Shown: one piece after another, positions 26,429 to 36,658 of the stretch
Position numbering within the stretch: the stretch's first letter is position 1
Layout: every line of letters begins with the position of its first letter
Origin: Helicobacter sp.
GTDB lineage: Bacteria; Campylobacterota; Campylobacteria; Campylobacterales; Helicobacteraceae
Direction of reading: 5' to 3'
DNA length: 64,000 nucleotides
NCBI RefSeq assembly: GCF_017502485.1
Contig: NZ_JAFVUX010000020.1
Location: forward strand, 1 to 64,000
Program-made: the position numbers and the translations under genes
The notes under the pieces: generated by a model
What the model saw: the letters and a program-made list of their open reading frames with translations, nothing else
Database searches by the model: none
Told to the model about the DNA's origin: nothing

Positions 26429-27466
26429 ATGCCGAGAAACCCTAAAGTAAGCAGCCCAAATGATCCACAAGTGGCTATGCAAGATACATTTGATAAGCTC
26501 CGTACTGCGCAAAGCACTCGCGTCCTAGAGCAAATCCGCATAGAAACCATAGGGAAAAAGGGAATTTTGACAGAGTGTTTCAGTACGCTTAAATCTCTCC
26601 CAGAAGCTGAGAAAAAGCAGTTTGCTACTTCGCTAAATAGCCTACGCGAAGAGTTTGAAGAGCATTTTCAAGCAAAGCTTATAGAGCTAGAATCTATAGA
26701 GCTAGAATCTGCTTTGAGTGCGCAGAGCATTGATGTAAGCTTATTTAATCTAGGTAGCAAGCGTAGCATAGGACACCCTATCAACTACACAAAAGACAAA
26801 ATTATCGAGTATTTTACGCGTATGGGCTATGAGTTATGCGAGGGTCCGCTTGTAGAAGATGATTTTCATAACTTTTCTGCACTCAATCTCCCAGAATACC
26901 ACCCCGCAAGAGATATGCAAGATACTTTTTATTTCCACGATAATAAACTTTTGCGCACCCACACTTCTCCTGTGCAAATTCGCACAATGCTTGATCAAAA
27001 GCCTCCGATCAAGATGATTTGCCCCGGAGAGACATTTCGCAGGGATTATGATCTTACACATTCGCCTATGTTTCACCAAGTAGAAGGGCTTGTAGTCGAT
27101 AGGGCAGGGGCGGTAAATTTCGCGCATTTAAAGTATGTGCTAGAGAGCTTTTTGTACTATATGTTTGGTGATGTTAAGGTGCGATTTCGATCTTCGTTTT
27201 TCCCTTTTACAGAGCCTAGTGCTGAAGTGGATATTTCTTGCGTATTTTGCCAAGGTAATGGCTGTCGTGTATGTTCGCACACTGGTTGGCTTGAAGTCTT
27301 AGGGTGCGGAATGGTTGATGATAATGTATTTAGGGCTGTTGGCTATGAAGATGTAAGTGGCTATGCCTTTGGTATGGGGGTGGAGCGGCTTTGTATGCTA
27401 AGTCTCGGTATTGGGGATTTGCGTAGCTTTTTTGAGACAGATTTGCGGTTGTTGGAGCAGTTTTGA
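26429..27466 (+). CDS. pheS: Phenylalanyl-tRNA synthetase alpha subunit
   Basis: Catalytic subunit charging tRNA-Phe. The 345-residue product has an N-terminal coiled-coil region (about 15-100), then class II aminoacyl-tRNA synthetase motifs: '[22 protein letters not shown]' region, '[14 protein letters not shown]', '[19 protein letters not shown]' (motif 2) and 'GFGMGVERL'-like '[12 protein letters not shown]' (motif 3). '[17 protein letters not shown]' supplies extra cysteines seen in some PheS. Residues about 88-95 are LES repeats encoded by the 9-mer. RBS AGGAGAG. It overlaps pheT (TGATG). Confidence 0.97.
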   Translation: MPRNPKVSSPNDPQVAMQDTFDKLRTAQSTRVLEQIRIETIGKKGILTECFSTLKSLPEAEKKQFATSLNSLREEFEEHFQAKLIELESIELESALSAQSIDVSLFNLGSKRSIGHPINYTKDKIIEYFTRMGYELCEGPLVEDDFHNFSALNLPEYHPARDMQDTFYFHDNKLLRTHTSPVQIRTMLDQKPPIKMICPGETFRRDYDLTHSPMFHQVEGLVVDRAGAVNFAHLKYVLESFLYYMFGDVKVRFRSSFFPFTEPSAEVDISCVFCQGNGCRVCSHTGWLEVLGCGMVDDNVFRAVGYEDVSGYAFGMGVERLCMLSLGIGDLRSFFETDLRLLEQF

Positions 27467-29805
27467 TGATAGTTTCTAGCCATTTCTTATCCTATTTTGT
27501 GGATATAGAGCATCTTAGTATAAGCCAGATTTGTGAAACGCTTAATGATATAGGTATAGAGATTGAGCGGTGCAATAGACTGCAAATCTCTAAAAATGTC
27601 GTTGTGGGCAAAGTGCTTGAAAAGGTCCCACACCCTAATGCTGATAAGCTCAATATTTGTCAAGTCGATATTGGGGAAAAGACATTGCAAATTGTATGCG
27701 GTGCTAAGAATGTCGCCAAAGATCAATTTGTGGCCCTAGCTTTAGAGGGCGCAAAGCTCCCATCAAAAAACGAAAATGAAGCATTTTTGACAATCAAGCA
27801 AAGCACGCTAAGAGGTGTGCAAAGCTATGGGATGATCTGTTCTTCTAGCGAACTTGGGCTTAGTGTGATTAATGATGGGATTATGGTGCTAGATTCTAGC
27901 ATTGGCGAGCTTGTGCTAGGCAAAGAGCTTAGTGATTATGCCTTTTTCAATCAGCATCTTATAGAAGTGTCTTTAACGCCAAACAGGGGGGACTGCCTAT
28001 GTGTCCTAGGCATTGCTAGAGAGCTAGCTTCAGCCCATAATCTTATGGTCAAAACCCCAAAAGAAAAGGAGTATGGTATAGCTCTTGGTATAGGGCGTGC
28101 GATCAATCTCTCTGCAGAGTGCCACATCAAATCGCGCCTTTTGTATAAGGTCGTGCAAATTGATCGCATAGAAAATGCTCTACAAGAGCAGATTATGCTC
28201 TCTTATAATGGACTTTTGAGTGATAATGTATTAGAGAATCATAAGCGATTTGCTATGTATATGAGTGGGGTAATGTTTGATATTTATCCCTTGCCAGAGC
28301 AGGCGCAAACACCCACTGCTCTTAAAGTGCGTCAAGATGAAAAGGGGTTTGAGTGTGTATTTGATGCTCAAGGCAATAAACTTTGTGTTATTGGAGTGAA
28401 AAACTATGCCAAGACACTAGAATCCTACCCAAGCCTTGCTATTATCCAAGCAAGCTTCACACCACCAGAAATGCTTGCTAAAGCGTTGTTTTCTCATAGC
28501 ATAGAACAAGATCCCATTACCACCTATCGATCGGTGCGTGGGAGCAATACGGAGCTATTAATGGGAGTTAGTTTGCTGTGCGAGCTGCTTAATGCTTATG
28601 CTGAGTGTTCTGTGTATTCTGGCTATCAAGAGCTTGATATGACCGAGGAGAGTGGGCAGTGTTTAATCACTATGGATTTTCACACGATCTCGCAAGCAAT
28701 CGGCAAAGATGTGCAAAAAGAAGAAATCGCCCAAGTGCTAAAGCAGCTTAATTTCCATATTGAAGCAAGCGGTGATGGAGCATTTTTACATATCACACCT
28801 CCGCCATATCGCCACGATATTGCTAGCGTGCAAGATATTACAGAAGAGTTTTTGCGCATTTATGGGATTAAAAATATCCAGCCGCTTCCCTACAAAAGTG
28901 CGCAGAAGTCTAATGTTACTACTACTTTGCTCGCGCATCAAAACGCTAGAGCAATCGCTAAGAGCGCGCTTACCCTTGGATTTTATGAGTGTATCCACTA
29001 TGTATTTTACCAGCGATCTAAGCTACTTGAGTGGGGCTATGAAGTGCTAGAGCCTAGCCTTGATTTGCAAAACCCAATCACAAGTGAGCTTGACACTTTG
29101 CGCACGAGCCTTATCCCAGCTCTCTTTGAATCTGCAAGTCGCAACCACAACCTAGGCTTTAAAAGCATCAAGCTATTTGAAATTGGCAGTGTATATAACG
29201 CAAGGAGAGAAGAGCGCAAGGAGCTGGGTATTGTTGTAAGTGGATTAAAGACTAAAGAAGCCTATCCCTATCCCAAGGGAGAAAAATGGGATTTTTATAG
29301 TTTTGCTAAAGAAGTTAGTGCGATTATTGGCGACTTTACATTGGTAAAGACACTCACTCCACCCAAAAACGCCCACCCACATATTTGTGCAGATATTATG
29401 CAAGATGGCAAGGTTATAGGACTTATCGCCAAGCTTCACCCAAGCTTTGAGAAGTCCCTAGATATTTGCGATGCATTCTATGTGCAAATTTACACGCTTA
29501 AAGCACGCGTGCTAGATTCTGCCAAGCCGTATCCAAGACTGCACGCAAATATCCGTGACATTACAATTATCATCGATAAAAGCACACCATTTTACAAGAT
29601 ACAAGAAGCTATTAGGGCGTCAGATATAGAAGATTTAGAGGCAGTTTATCCACTTGATGTATATGAGAATACGCAGTTTGCACTTACAATCCGCCTAGTG
29701 TTTCGAGCACAGGAAAAGAGTTTGACAGAAGAAGAGCTTGCAAGTAAAATCCAATTAGTGCTAGCGTGTTTAGAGCAGAAGTTTAGCGCGAAGTTGAAAG
29801 TATAA
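27466..29805 (+). CDS. pheT: Phenylalanyl-tRNA synthetase beta subunit
   Basis: Structural, tRNA-binding and editing subunit. The 779-residue product contains the tRNA-binding EMAP/OB domain near the N terminus ('PHPNADKLNICQVDIG', about residues 48-63), 'SLTPNRGDCLCVLGIARELA', the B5 domain and class II-like core, and a C-terminal ferredoxin-like anticodon-binding domain ('YPRLHANIRDITIIID'). Length is normal. The stop TAA shares one base with the aroA ATG. Order pheS-pheT-aroA-ispH matches H. pylori as remembered. Confidence 0.96.
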   Translation: MIVSSHFLSYFVDIEHLSISQICETLNDIGIEIERCNRLQISKNVVVGKVLEKVPHPNADKLNICQVDIGEKTLQIVCGAKNVAKDQFVALALEGAKLPSKNENEAFLTIKQSTLRGVQSYGMICSSSELGLSVINDGIMVLDSSIGELVLGKELSDYAFFNQHLIEVSLTPNRGDCLCVLGIARELASAHNLMVKTPKEKEYGIALGIGRAINLSAECHIKSRLLYKVVQIDRIENALQEQIMLSYNGLLSDNVLENHKRFAMYMSGVMFDIYPLPEQAQTPTALKVRQDEKGFECVFDAQGNKLCVIGVKNYAKTLESYPSLAIIQASFTPPEMLAKALFSHSIEQDPITTYRSVRGSNTELLMGVSLLCELLNAYAECSVYSGYQELDMTEESGQCLITMDFHTISQAIGKDVQKEEIAQVLKQLNFHIEASGDGAFLHITPPPYRHDIASVQDITEEFLRIYGIKNIQPLPYKSAQKSNVTTTLLAHQNARAIAKSALTLGFYECIHYVFYQRSKLLEWGYEVLEPSLDLQNPITSELDTLRTSLIPALFESASRNHNLGFKSIKLFEIGSVYNARREERKELGIVVSGLKTKEAYPYPKGEKWDFYSFAKEVSAIIGDFTLVKTLTPPKNAHPHICADIMQDGKVIGLIAKLHPSFEKSLDICDAFYVQIYTLKARVLDSAKPYPRLHANIRDITIIIDKSTPFYKIQEAIRASDIEDLEAVYPLDVYENTQFALTIRLVFRAQEKSLTEEELASKIQLVLACLEQKFSAKLKV

Positions 29806-31133
29806 TGCTAGCTATCACCCCTAGAGCTAAAGGCTTTCACAAAGAGATAGATTCTATCGCACCAGACAAGTCAATCTCTCATCGCTGTGCGATGTTTGCC
29901 TTGCTGGCTGAAGCCCCAAGTGTCGTGCATAATTACTTACTCGCACAAGATACACTCCATACCCTTGAAATAGCTAGGAAGCTTGGGCTAAAGGTGGAAG
30001 AGCAGAGCTGTAGAGGAAACTTTATATTCACTCCTCCTAGCAAAATTGCAGAGCCAGATTCTGTGCTTGATTGCGGAAATGCAGGAACTGCAATGCGCCT
30101 TTATACAGGGCTTTTAAGCGCGCAAAATGGCTACTTTGTCCTAAGTGGAGATAAGTATTTACACGCTCGCCCGATGAATCGCGTGATAAAGCCCTTGCAA
30201 AGCATAGGTGCGCGGATTTATAGTAGAAGTGGTGGCTATGCGCCTCTTAGTGTGGTTGGCGGAGAGCTGCAGGGCTTTCGCTTTACAAGTGAGATAGCTA
30301 GCGCGCAGGTAAAGTCCGCACTCATTCTTGCCGCGCTTTTTGCTAAAGATTCTAGTGTGTATAGCGAAAGAGAGCACACAAGGGATCATACAGAGAAAAT
30401 GCTTTGTGGTATGGGTGCGCAGATCGCTAAAGAGAGCAAGCAGGGACTATGTAGCATTACTATCAATCCACTAAGCCATAAACTACAACCACTTGATATA
30501 GCTATCCCCGCTGATCCATCAAGTGCGTTTTTTTTCGCGGTGGCTGCGGCGATCACTCCAGACTCTAGCGTATTGCTAAAAAATGTCTTGCTAAACCCCG
30601 CACGCATTGAGGCTTTTAAGGTGTTAGAATCTATGGGTGTGATTATTGAGTATCGCTACAAAGCGTGTGTTTATGAAGAAGTGGGCGATATTTATGTGCA
30701 AAGCGCCCCACTAAAGGCAGTGAATGTGAGCCATAATATTTCTTGGCTCATTGATGAACTGCCAGCACTTGCCATAGCATTCTGCTTTGCTAGTGGGCGT
30801 AGTGAAGTAAGTAATGCCAAAGAGTTGCGCGTGAAAGAAACAGATAGAATCCACGCGATTATTAACAATCTTACTGCGCTAGGTATTGTCTGCGAAGAGA
30901 AAGAAGATGGTTTTGGCATAGATGGTTTAAGCAATGGGCTAGAATCTAAAAAGGTAGATTCTAGTGCTATCTTGTTGCGTAGTTTTGGGGATCATAGGAT
31001 CGCTATGAGCTTTGCGATTATGGGGCTACGGCTAGGGGTAGCGATTGATGATGAAATGTGCATAGGCGTGTCGTTTCCCAATTTTTTAGAGATTTTGCGT
31101 GAGATAACAGAAGTGCGTTTGCTAGATTATTAG
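29805..31133 (+). CDS. aroA: 3-phosphoshikimate 1-carboxyvinyltransferase (EPSP synthase)
   Basis: Shikimate-pathway enzyme converting shikimate-3-phosphate and PEP to EPSP. The 442-residue product shows 'DKSISHRCAMFALLA', 'LDCGNAGTAMRLYTGLL', 'LSGDKYLHARPMNRV', 'SAQVKSALILAALFA' and 'ELRVKETDRIHAI', the standard AroA signatures with catalytic Lys, Arg and Asp in place. An LES/VDSS insert (about residues 379-387) coincides with two repeat copies. Start codon ATG at 29805 overlaps the pheT stop. Confidence 0.96.
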   Translation: MLAITPRAKGFHKEIDSIAPDKSISHRCAMFALLAEAPSVVHNYLLAQDTLHTLEIARKLGLKVEEQSCRGNFIFTPPSKIAEPDSVLDCGNAGTAMRLYTGLLSAQNGYFVLSGDKYLHARPMNRVIKPLQSIGARIYSRSGGYAPLSVVGGELQGFRFTSEIASAQVKSALILAALFAKDSSVYSEREHTRDHTEKMLCGMGAQIAKESKQGLCSITINPLSHKLQPLDIAIPADPSSAFFFAVAAAITPDSSVLLKNVLLNPARIEAFKVLESMGVIIEYRYKACVYEEVGDIYVQSAPLKAVNVSHNISWLIDELPALAIAFCFASGRSEVSNAKELRVKETDRIHAIINNLTALGIVCEEKEDGFGIDGLSNGLESKKVDSSAILLRSFGDHRIAMSFAIMGLRLGVAIDDEMCIGVSFPNFLEILREITEVRLLDY

Positions 31134-31146
31134 ATAAGGAGATGAT

Positions 31147-31971
31147 GTGAAAGTGAAGCTTGCCAGGAAGCTGGGATTTTGCTTTGGGGTGCGTAGAGCC
31201 ATAAAAATCGCTGAAAAAAACAAAAACAGCTCTACGCTAGGACCGCTTATCCATAACTATCAAGAAATCAATCGCCTAAAAAACGACTTTAATGTAGAGC
31301 TTAAAGAAACTTATGATAACATACAAGGTGATTCTACGCTCATTATCCGCACTCACGGAATCCCCAAGCAAGTCCTAGAGTCAATCACTACAAAGCCTGT
31401 CCGTATAGTTGATGCGACTTGCCCATTTGTTACTAAGCCACAGCAAATTGTGGAGAAGATGAGTGAAGATGGCTATGAAGTGGTGATTTTTGGTGATGAA
31501 GATCATCCAGAGATTAAAGGTGTGAAAAGCTACGCAAAAAATGGCGCACTGGTGGTAGCAAGCTTACAGGAGCTAAAGCAGCATAGCTTTAAAAGCAAAG
31601 TTGCCCTAATTTCTCAAACCACTAAGCAAATAGAGAAATTTAATGAGATTGCTGGTTATCTTATAGAAAACTGTGCAGAAGTGCGTGTGTTTAATACGAT
31701 TTGTAATGCGACTTTTGATAATCAGCGTGCCTGTAAGGAGCTTAGCAAGGAAGTGGATATTATGATTGTAGTAGGTGGCAAGACTTCTTCTAATACCAAG
31801 CAACTTTTAAGCATCGCACTTGAACATTGTAAAGATAGCTATCTTATAGAAGATACAAGTGAGATAGATTCTAGCTGGTTTGTAGGGAAGCAAATGTGTG
31901 GAATCACTGCTGGGGCTTCTACGCCAGATTGGATTGTGCAAGAAGTGGTTGCCTTTATCAAAAATATCTAA
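31147..31971 (+). CDS. ispH: 4-hydroxy-3-methylbut-2-enyl diphosphate reductase
   Basis: Last enzyme of the MEP isoprenoid pathway, a 4Fe-4S protein. The 274-residue product has the three cluster cysteines in 'GFCFGVRRAI' (C12), 'VDATCPFV' and 'NTICNATFDNQ', plus 'IIRTHGIPKQV' and 'GGKTSSNTKQL'. GTG start at 31147 follows AAGGAG. In H. pylori the following gene is rpsA; here a marR-efflux operon follows instead. Confidence 0.95.
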   Translation: MKVKLARKLGFCFGVRRAIKIAEKNKNSSTLGPLIHNYQEINRLKNDFNVELKETYDNIQGDSTLIIRTHGIPKQVLESITTKPVRIVDATCPFVTKPQQIVEKMSEDGYEVVIFGDEDHPEIKGVKSYAKNGALVVASLQELKQHSFKSKVALISQTTKQIEKFNEIAGYLIENCAEVRVFNTICNATFDNQRACKELSKEVDIMIVVGGKTSSNTKQLLSIALEHCKDSYLIEDTSEIDSSWFVGKQMCGITAGASTPDWIVQEVVAFIKNI

Positions 31972-31988
31972 TAGCAGTGGAGAAGGGT

Positions 31989-32435
31989 ATGGCATGTTGC
32001 AATAAAAAGGACTTGCAGCAAAAGAGTGTAGGGGCGTTTTTTGGGCACACAGCGCGCTTACTTGAAACTTATATGATCAATCTCTTGCGTCCTTTTGGTA
32101 TTGGACTAGAGCAACTCTGGGTGCTACATATCCTACACTCAATGGATAAAGAAATGCGTGTAAGTGATCTTACACAAGCTTTACTAAAAGATATCACAAC
32201 TACATCGCGCCTACTCTCCACGCTTGAACAAAAGGGCTTTGTTAGTAAGTATAAAGACCCAAAGGATAAGCGTGTAGCGTATGTGTATATTACGCGAGCA
32301 GGGTTACAAAAACTTGAAGAAATTTCATTTTTGAAAGACAAAATGGACACAATTTTTGATACAGCCTTAAGCGAGCAAGATCAGGTTCTTTTGCGTAGTT
32401 TACTTGAAAAAATTGAGAAAGTGGCGCTGCAATGA
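31989..32435 (+). CDS. MarR-family transcriptional regulator
   Basis: A 148-residue winged-helix regulator: 'LEQLWVLHILHSMDKEMRVSDLTQALLKDITTTSRLLSTLEQKGFV' in the middle is the DNA-binding helix-turn-helix, followed by the wing 'KYKDPKDKRVAYVYITRAG'. The ATG at 31989 is used because GGAG lies 6 bp upstream; a longer frame back to 31896 would overlap ispH without a start signal. It overlaps the MFP gene by 4 bp (ATGA), so it very likely controls the marR-MFP-RND operon, as MarR proteins often repress adjacent efflux genes. Ligand unknown. Confidence 0.88.
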   Translation: MACCNKKDLQQKSVGAFFGHTARLLETYMINLLRPFGIGLEQLWVLHILHSMDKEMRVSDLTQALLKDITTTSRLLSTLEQKGFVSKYKDPKDKRVAYVYITRAGLQKLEEISFLKDKMDTIFDTALSEQDQVLLRSLLEKIEKVALQ

Positions 32436-33460
32436 AAAAAATCACCACTTTGCTTTGCATAGCTTTTTTGCAATCAGGAGTGGCAAAGAGTGTGCCTGTG
32501 GAGAGTGTGGAGATTAAGTATGGGGCACTAAGCAAGATAGAGAGCTTTGTGGGAATCGTGCGCTTTAAGGAGATTAGCTCCGTGGCTACTTCTGCGCAAG
32601 GCGTGGTGCAAAGAGTGTACTTTTCTATTGGGGATAATGTTAAAAAGGGACAGAGGCTTATTTCTCTAGATTCTGCCTTGCTTTTGGAGGATATCAAGAT
32701 CAAGCAAGCAAAGATCGCTGATGCGCGCTATACATTAGAACGACAGAAAAACGAACTAGAGCGGTATAAAAATCTCTTGCAGTCTCAATCAATCTCTATC
32801 CAGCAGTATGAAAACTTAGAGTATGAAGTCAAATCCCAAGAAGCTAGAATCCAAGCCTTGCTAGGCGAACTAGCAATTTCCAAAGTGCAAAAGAATCAAA
32901 AGGTCATTTACGCACCTTTTGATGGGATAGTTGTGGAGCAGCGCGCACATGAGGGTGAATGGGTGCAAACAGGAGCAGTGGTGTGTCAGATCCTAAATTC
33001 GCGTGATACAGAAGTGATCATTGATGTGCCAAGTTCTGTTGCGCGCGCCCTAAGCCCAAAGCAAAAGGTCAAGCTCATCATAGGTGGGAGAGAATATCAG
33101 GGGGCAATTTCTGCGCTAATCCCACGTGCCGATACGCTTTCTAGAACATTTCCTGTATATATTGCTGTGCGTAATGATGGGAGCTTTTTGGATGGAATGG
33201 CAGCGCGCGCACTCCTTGATATATCAGGAGGAGAGAAAGGTTTCATTGTTCCGCGTGATAGTATAGTGTATAAAAACAACGCCACCTTTGTCTTTGCAAT
33301 CCGTGCGCAAAAGGCTGTGCGTTTGCCTGTAAAAATCCTTGCCACGCAAGATTCTAAGTCCCTTGTCTCTGGCGCACTAAAGACTGATGACTTACTAGTG
33401 TTACGCGGACAGGATAATTTGAGTGATAATGCAGAAGTTCGAGTTGTAAAACGCAAATGA
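32432..33460 (+). CDS. RND efflux periplasmic adaptor (membrane fusion protein)
   Basis: A 342-residue exported adaptor linking an RND pump to an outer-membrane channel. It has a signal peptide (MKKITTLLCIAFLQSGVAK), a lipoyl half-motif near 'SSVATSAQGVVQRVYFSIGDNVKKGQRL', a helical hairpin (about 90-150), a second lipoyl half ('VIYAPFDGIVVEQRAHEGEWVQTG'-like) and a beta-barrel domain. No TolC-like gene is in the operon, so it must share one encoded elsewhere. It overlaps both neighbours by 4 bp. Confidence 0.9.
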   Translation: MKKITTLLCIAFLQSGVAKSVPVESVEIKYGALSKIESFVGIVRFKEISSVATSAQGVVQRVYFSIGDNVKKGQRLISLDSALLLEDIKIKQAKIADARYTLERQKNELERYKNLLQSQSISIQQYENLEYEVKSQEARIQALLGELAISKVQKNQKVIYAPFDGIVVEQRAHEGEWVQTGAVVCQILNSRDTEVIIDVPSSVARALSPKQKVKLIIGGREYQGAISALIPRADTLSRTFPVYIAVRNDGSFLDGMAARALLDISGGEKGFIVPRDSIVYKNNATFVFAIRAQKAVRLPVKILATQDSKSLVSGALKTDDLLVLRGQDNLSDNAEVRVVKRK

Positions 33461-36400
33461 GTGTGCTTAGATTTTTTCTCTTGCGCCCTGTGCTAGCGAG
33501 TGTTGTAGCGATATTTATCGTGCTTTTTGGGGTGATTTCTTTTGTGCAAATCCCTTACCAACTCCTGCCTCAAACCACACGCCCAACAATTAGTATTTAC
33601 ACTTCTTATCCGGGTGCTTCACCCTATGAAGTAGAAAAGGAAATTATCCAAAAGCAAGAATCCTACTTAAAAAACCTAAAAAATCTCCAAGCGCTAACCG
33701 CTACAATGCGTGATGGTATAGGGATTGTTAATCTTGAATTTGGGCTTGATACAGACTTGCAAAATGCCTTTGTAGAAGTGAGTGCCAAGCTTGAAGAGAT
33801 TTCTGGCTACCCAGAGAATGTGCAAAAGCCCATTGTTAAAACTACAGGTGAAATAATCCCTGTAAGTGTATATCTTTTTGTTTCGCTCAAGAAGCTCTCC
33901 ATAGATAATGATGGTATGATTGATAGGGGGGTTGATGAGCAAAGGAGCATTATAGAGAGTGAAGTGCTTCAGCATTATGAGCGTATTGCGGGTGTAGGGG
34001 AAGTCATACTTACAGGTGGTGTACAGCAACAAATCCAAATCGTGTTAAACACTTCTCAGCTCGCATTTAATAACATTACTATCCAAGACATCATCAACGC
34101 CATAAACAAGCAAAACCGCAACATATCTGCTGGGAGTATTGACTTTGATCAGCGTAACTATCGTGTGCAAACCATCGGCGAGTATCGCTCCATTGATGAA
34201 GTACTAGAGACCATTATTCGCGTGCAAAATGGCAAGGTAACTCGCCTAAAGGATATTGCTAGCGTGGAGCAAGGCTACTCTAAAAAAACAAACTATAATA
34301 ACTACAATGGTGAGCATGTGCTCTCTATCCAAATCCGCCCCACTGCTGATGCCAATATCCTAGAAATGACAGATTCTATAGAGAAGCTTACACATAAGCT
34401 AAATACAGAAGTATTAGAAAAATACGGCTTAGCAATTGAATGGGGACATGATCAAAGAGAGTTTATCCTAAATGCCATTGCGCAAGTGAAGCGAAGTGTG
34501 CTGCTAGGTATGGTGCTTGCTATTTTGGTTTTATTGCTATTTTTGCGTAATCTTACTTCCTTGGTGCTCGTAGCCCTTGTGATACCCCTAAGCATTGTGG
34601 GGACATTTATCGTGCTGCATATTTGTGACAGAACTTTAAACATTATCTCCCTTGCGGGTATATCCTTTGCTGTTTCTATGGTAATAGACTCTGCCATTGT
34701 CGTGCTAGAGTCCATTATCCGCAATCGCGCCAATAAGCCAGACTCCCCCGTAGAATCTACACTTACAGGGGTGAGAGAAGTTGTGGGGGCGCTCTTTGCT
34801 TCAAGCATCACAACCATTGCGATTTTTGTGCCTATTTTGTATCTTAAAGATGAGGCAGGACAGCTTTTTGCAGATATTGGGATCGCTACTAGCAGTGCCA
34901 TTGTATTGGCATTTGTGATTTGTGTCCTTATCGTGCCAACATTTTTGCTACTTTTTTTACAAGAGCCTAAAGCCCAGAACTCATTTAGCCAAAGGATTGG
35001 TGCATTTGGTACAAGATGTAGCGATCGGATTATGTATTTTGTGTATAAATGTGTCCAAAGTAATAAAACTAGATTCTATACCATAGCTGGGTTTCTGGGT
35101 TTTTGCGTTATTTTTAACTTCATCACTTTCCCTAAGACAGATTATTTACCAAAGGGTGAACGCAACTTCATCAACACCTACATTTCTATGCCTCCGGGTT
35201 TATCCTTTGTCGAAAAGCGTTATATCGCGGAGCAAATCGCAGAGAAAATCACCCTTTTTTTGAAAGATAATGGCTACAAGCAAGCTAGCCCAAAGGATAT
35301 ACCAGCAATTAAGAGTTTTTTCATTAGTGCGGGAAGCTCGATTGCATTCTATCTTATTGCTGATGATCCTAAGCAGAGTCAAAGGCTTGTAGATTTTGCA
35401 CGCGAAGTGATCGATGAAATCCCGGGTATTAGTGGTGTGGCACTGCGACAGCAGATCTTTAGCGGGGCTTCTAGCTCAAGTATTGACATTAATATTAGCG
35501 GGGACAATTTGGATCATATTGCTGAAGCGACCAAAGAAATGCGCGATCGTATAAAAGAGCATTTTAGCAATATGAGTGTGCGCGTAGTGCCCGCTCTTGC
35601 TTCTAATAATCGAGAGATCAATCTCTACCCCAACAACTTTGCTCTCTTAGAAAATGGGTTTGATATCCCAAGTTTTGGGAATATTGTCAGCGTGTTGCTA
35701 GGTGGGAAGCCACTAGGATCTGCGAAGATTGATGATACATATAGGGATCTTATCTTGCTGTCTAGAGATAGAAACCACTCGCCAGAAGATATTTTATACG
35801 CACCAATTTACGCGCCAAATGGCAAAATCATTATGTTGGGAGCATTAAGCGAAGTGCAAAGTACGCTAGGAGTCTCTACAATCCGCCATTTTGAGCAAAA
35901 GCGCAATCTCTTGCTAATTATCAACCCAAGTGACAATACCCCACTTGAAGAAATTATCTCTATCATTAGAGCCGATATTATCCCGCCAATCGCCAAAGCT
36001 TACCCCAATTTGAAAATCACACTAAATGGTAATGCTGATAAGCTTAGTATCCTAAAAGGTGAGCTTTTAGGCGGATTTTTGCTCGCTGTGGCGATTACCT
36101 ATTTAGTTTTGTGCGCACTGTATGGAAATTTCTTCTACCCGTTGCTTATCATCGCCTCTGTGCCTTTGGCTGTGAGCGGGGGACTTATGGGGCTTTTTTT
36201 TACCAACTGCTTCATCGCTCCGCAAAATCTTGATGTCATCACGATGCTAGGCTTTATTATCCTTGTGGGAAGTGTGGTAAATAATGCGATTTTAATCATC
36301 TATCAAGCGCAGATTAATTACCGAGAATACCAAATGCCTTGGATACAGAGTGTGCTAGATTCTACCAAAACACGCCTTTCACCTATCTATATGAGTATGC

Positions 36401-36570
36401 TTACAAGTGTGCTGGCACTTCTGCCTTTGGTAGTGTTTGCAGGAGAGGGGAGCGAGATTTATCGTGGGCTTGGCTCGGTGCTTATTGGTGGGTTGATGTT
36501 TGCTTCTATTGTGAGTGTGTTTATTATCCCTGCGATGCTATTAAGTATAAAGCCCCACCGTAATTCTTAG
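33457..36570 (+). CDS. RND-family multidrug efflux permease
   Basis: Inner-membrane proton-driven pump of 1037 residues, AcrB/HAE1 size, with 12 predicted helices and two large periplasmic loops. Typical parts are 'IPYQLLPQTTRPTISIYTSYPGAS' (split here by reading 'YPGASPYEVE'), 'QIRPTADANILEM' and the helix-4 segment 'VIDSAIVVLESI'. AcrB has two adjacent aspartates there; this protein has Asp-Ser, so one of the proton-relay residues differs. Substrates cannot be told from sequence. It is the last gene of the marR-MFP-RND operon. Confidence 0.92.
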   Translation: MSVLRFFLLRPVLASVVAIFIVLFGVISFVQIPYQLLPQTTRPTISIYTSYPGASPYEVEKEIIQKQESYLKNLKNLQALTATMRDGIGIVNLEFGLDTDLQNAFVEVSAKLEEISGYPENVQKPIVKTTGEIIPVSVYLFVSLKKLSIDNDGMIDRGVDEQRSIIESEVLQHYERIAGVGEVILTGGVQQQIQIVLNTSQLAFNNITIQDIINAINKQNRNISAGSIDFDQRNYRVQTIGEYRSIDEVLETIIRVQNGKVTRLKDIASVEQGYSKKTNYNNYNGEHVLSIQIRPTADANILEMTDSIEKLTHKLNTEVLEKYGLAIEWGHDQREFILNAIAQVKRSVLLGMVLAILVLLLFLRNLTSLVLVALVIPLSIVGTFIVLHICDRTLNIISLAGISFAVSMVIDSAIVVLESIIRNRANKPDSPVESTLTGVREVVGALFASSITTIAIFVPILYLKDEAGQLFADIGIATSSAIVLAFVICVLIVPTFLLLFLQEPKAQNSFSQRIGAFGTRCSDRIMYFVYKCVQSNKTRFYTIAGFLGFCVIFNFITFPKTDYLPKGERNFINTYISMPPGLSFVEKRYIAEQIAEKITLFLKDNGYKQASPKDIPAIKSFFISAGSSIAFYLIADDPKQSQRLVDFAREVIDEIPGISGVALRQQIFSGASSSSIDINISGDNLDHIAEATKEMRDRIKEHFSNMSVRVVPALASNNREINLYPNNFALLENGFDIPSFGNIVSVLLGGKPLGSAKIDDTYRDLILLSRDRNHSPEDILYAPIYAPNGKIIMLGALSEVQSTLGVSTIRHFEQKRNLLLIINPSDNTPLEEIISIIRADIIPPIAKAYPNLKITLNGNADKLSILKGELLGGFLLAVAITYLVLCALYGNFFYPLLIIASVPLAVSGGLMGLFFTNCFIAPQNLDVITMLGFIILVGSVVNNAILIIYQAQINYREYQMPWIQSVLDSTKTRLSPIYMSMLTSVLALLPLVVFAGEGSEIYRGLGSVLIGGLMFASIVSVFIIPAMLLSIKPHRNS

Positions 36571-36602
36571 AATCGTTTAGAATCCATTTAAATTTTTTTT
36601 TA

Positions 36603-36608
36603 TACAAT
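36603..36608 (+). promoter_or_regulatory. Candidate -10 box for the TRL-like lipoprotein gene
   Basis: TACAAT after a run of T residues (36592-36601), 50 bp upstream of the ATG at 36659. T-rich tracts upstream of the -10 are common in Helicobacter promoters. No further evidence. Confidence 0.4.
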
Positions 36609-36658
36609 CTTAGCTCACCTTTTTAGCAATGGGTGTAAGAATCTTGAGGAGTGTTTGT

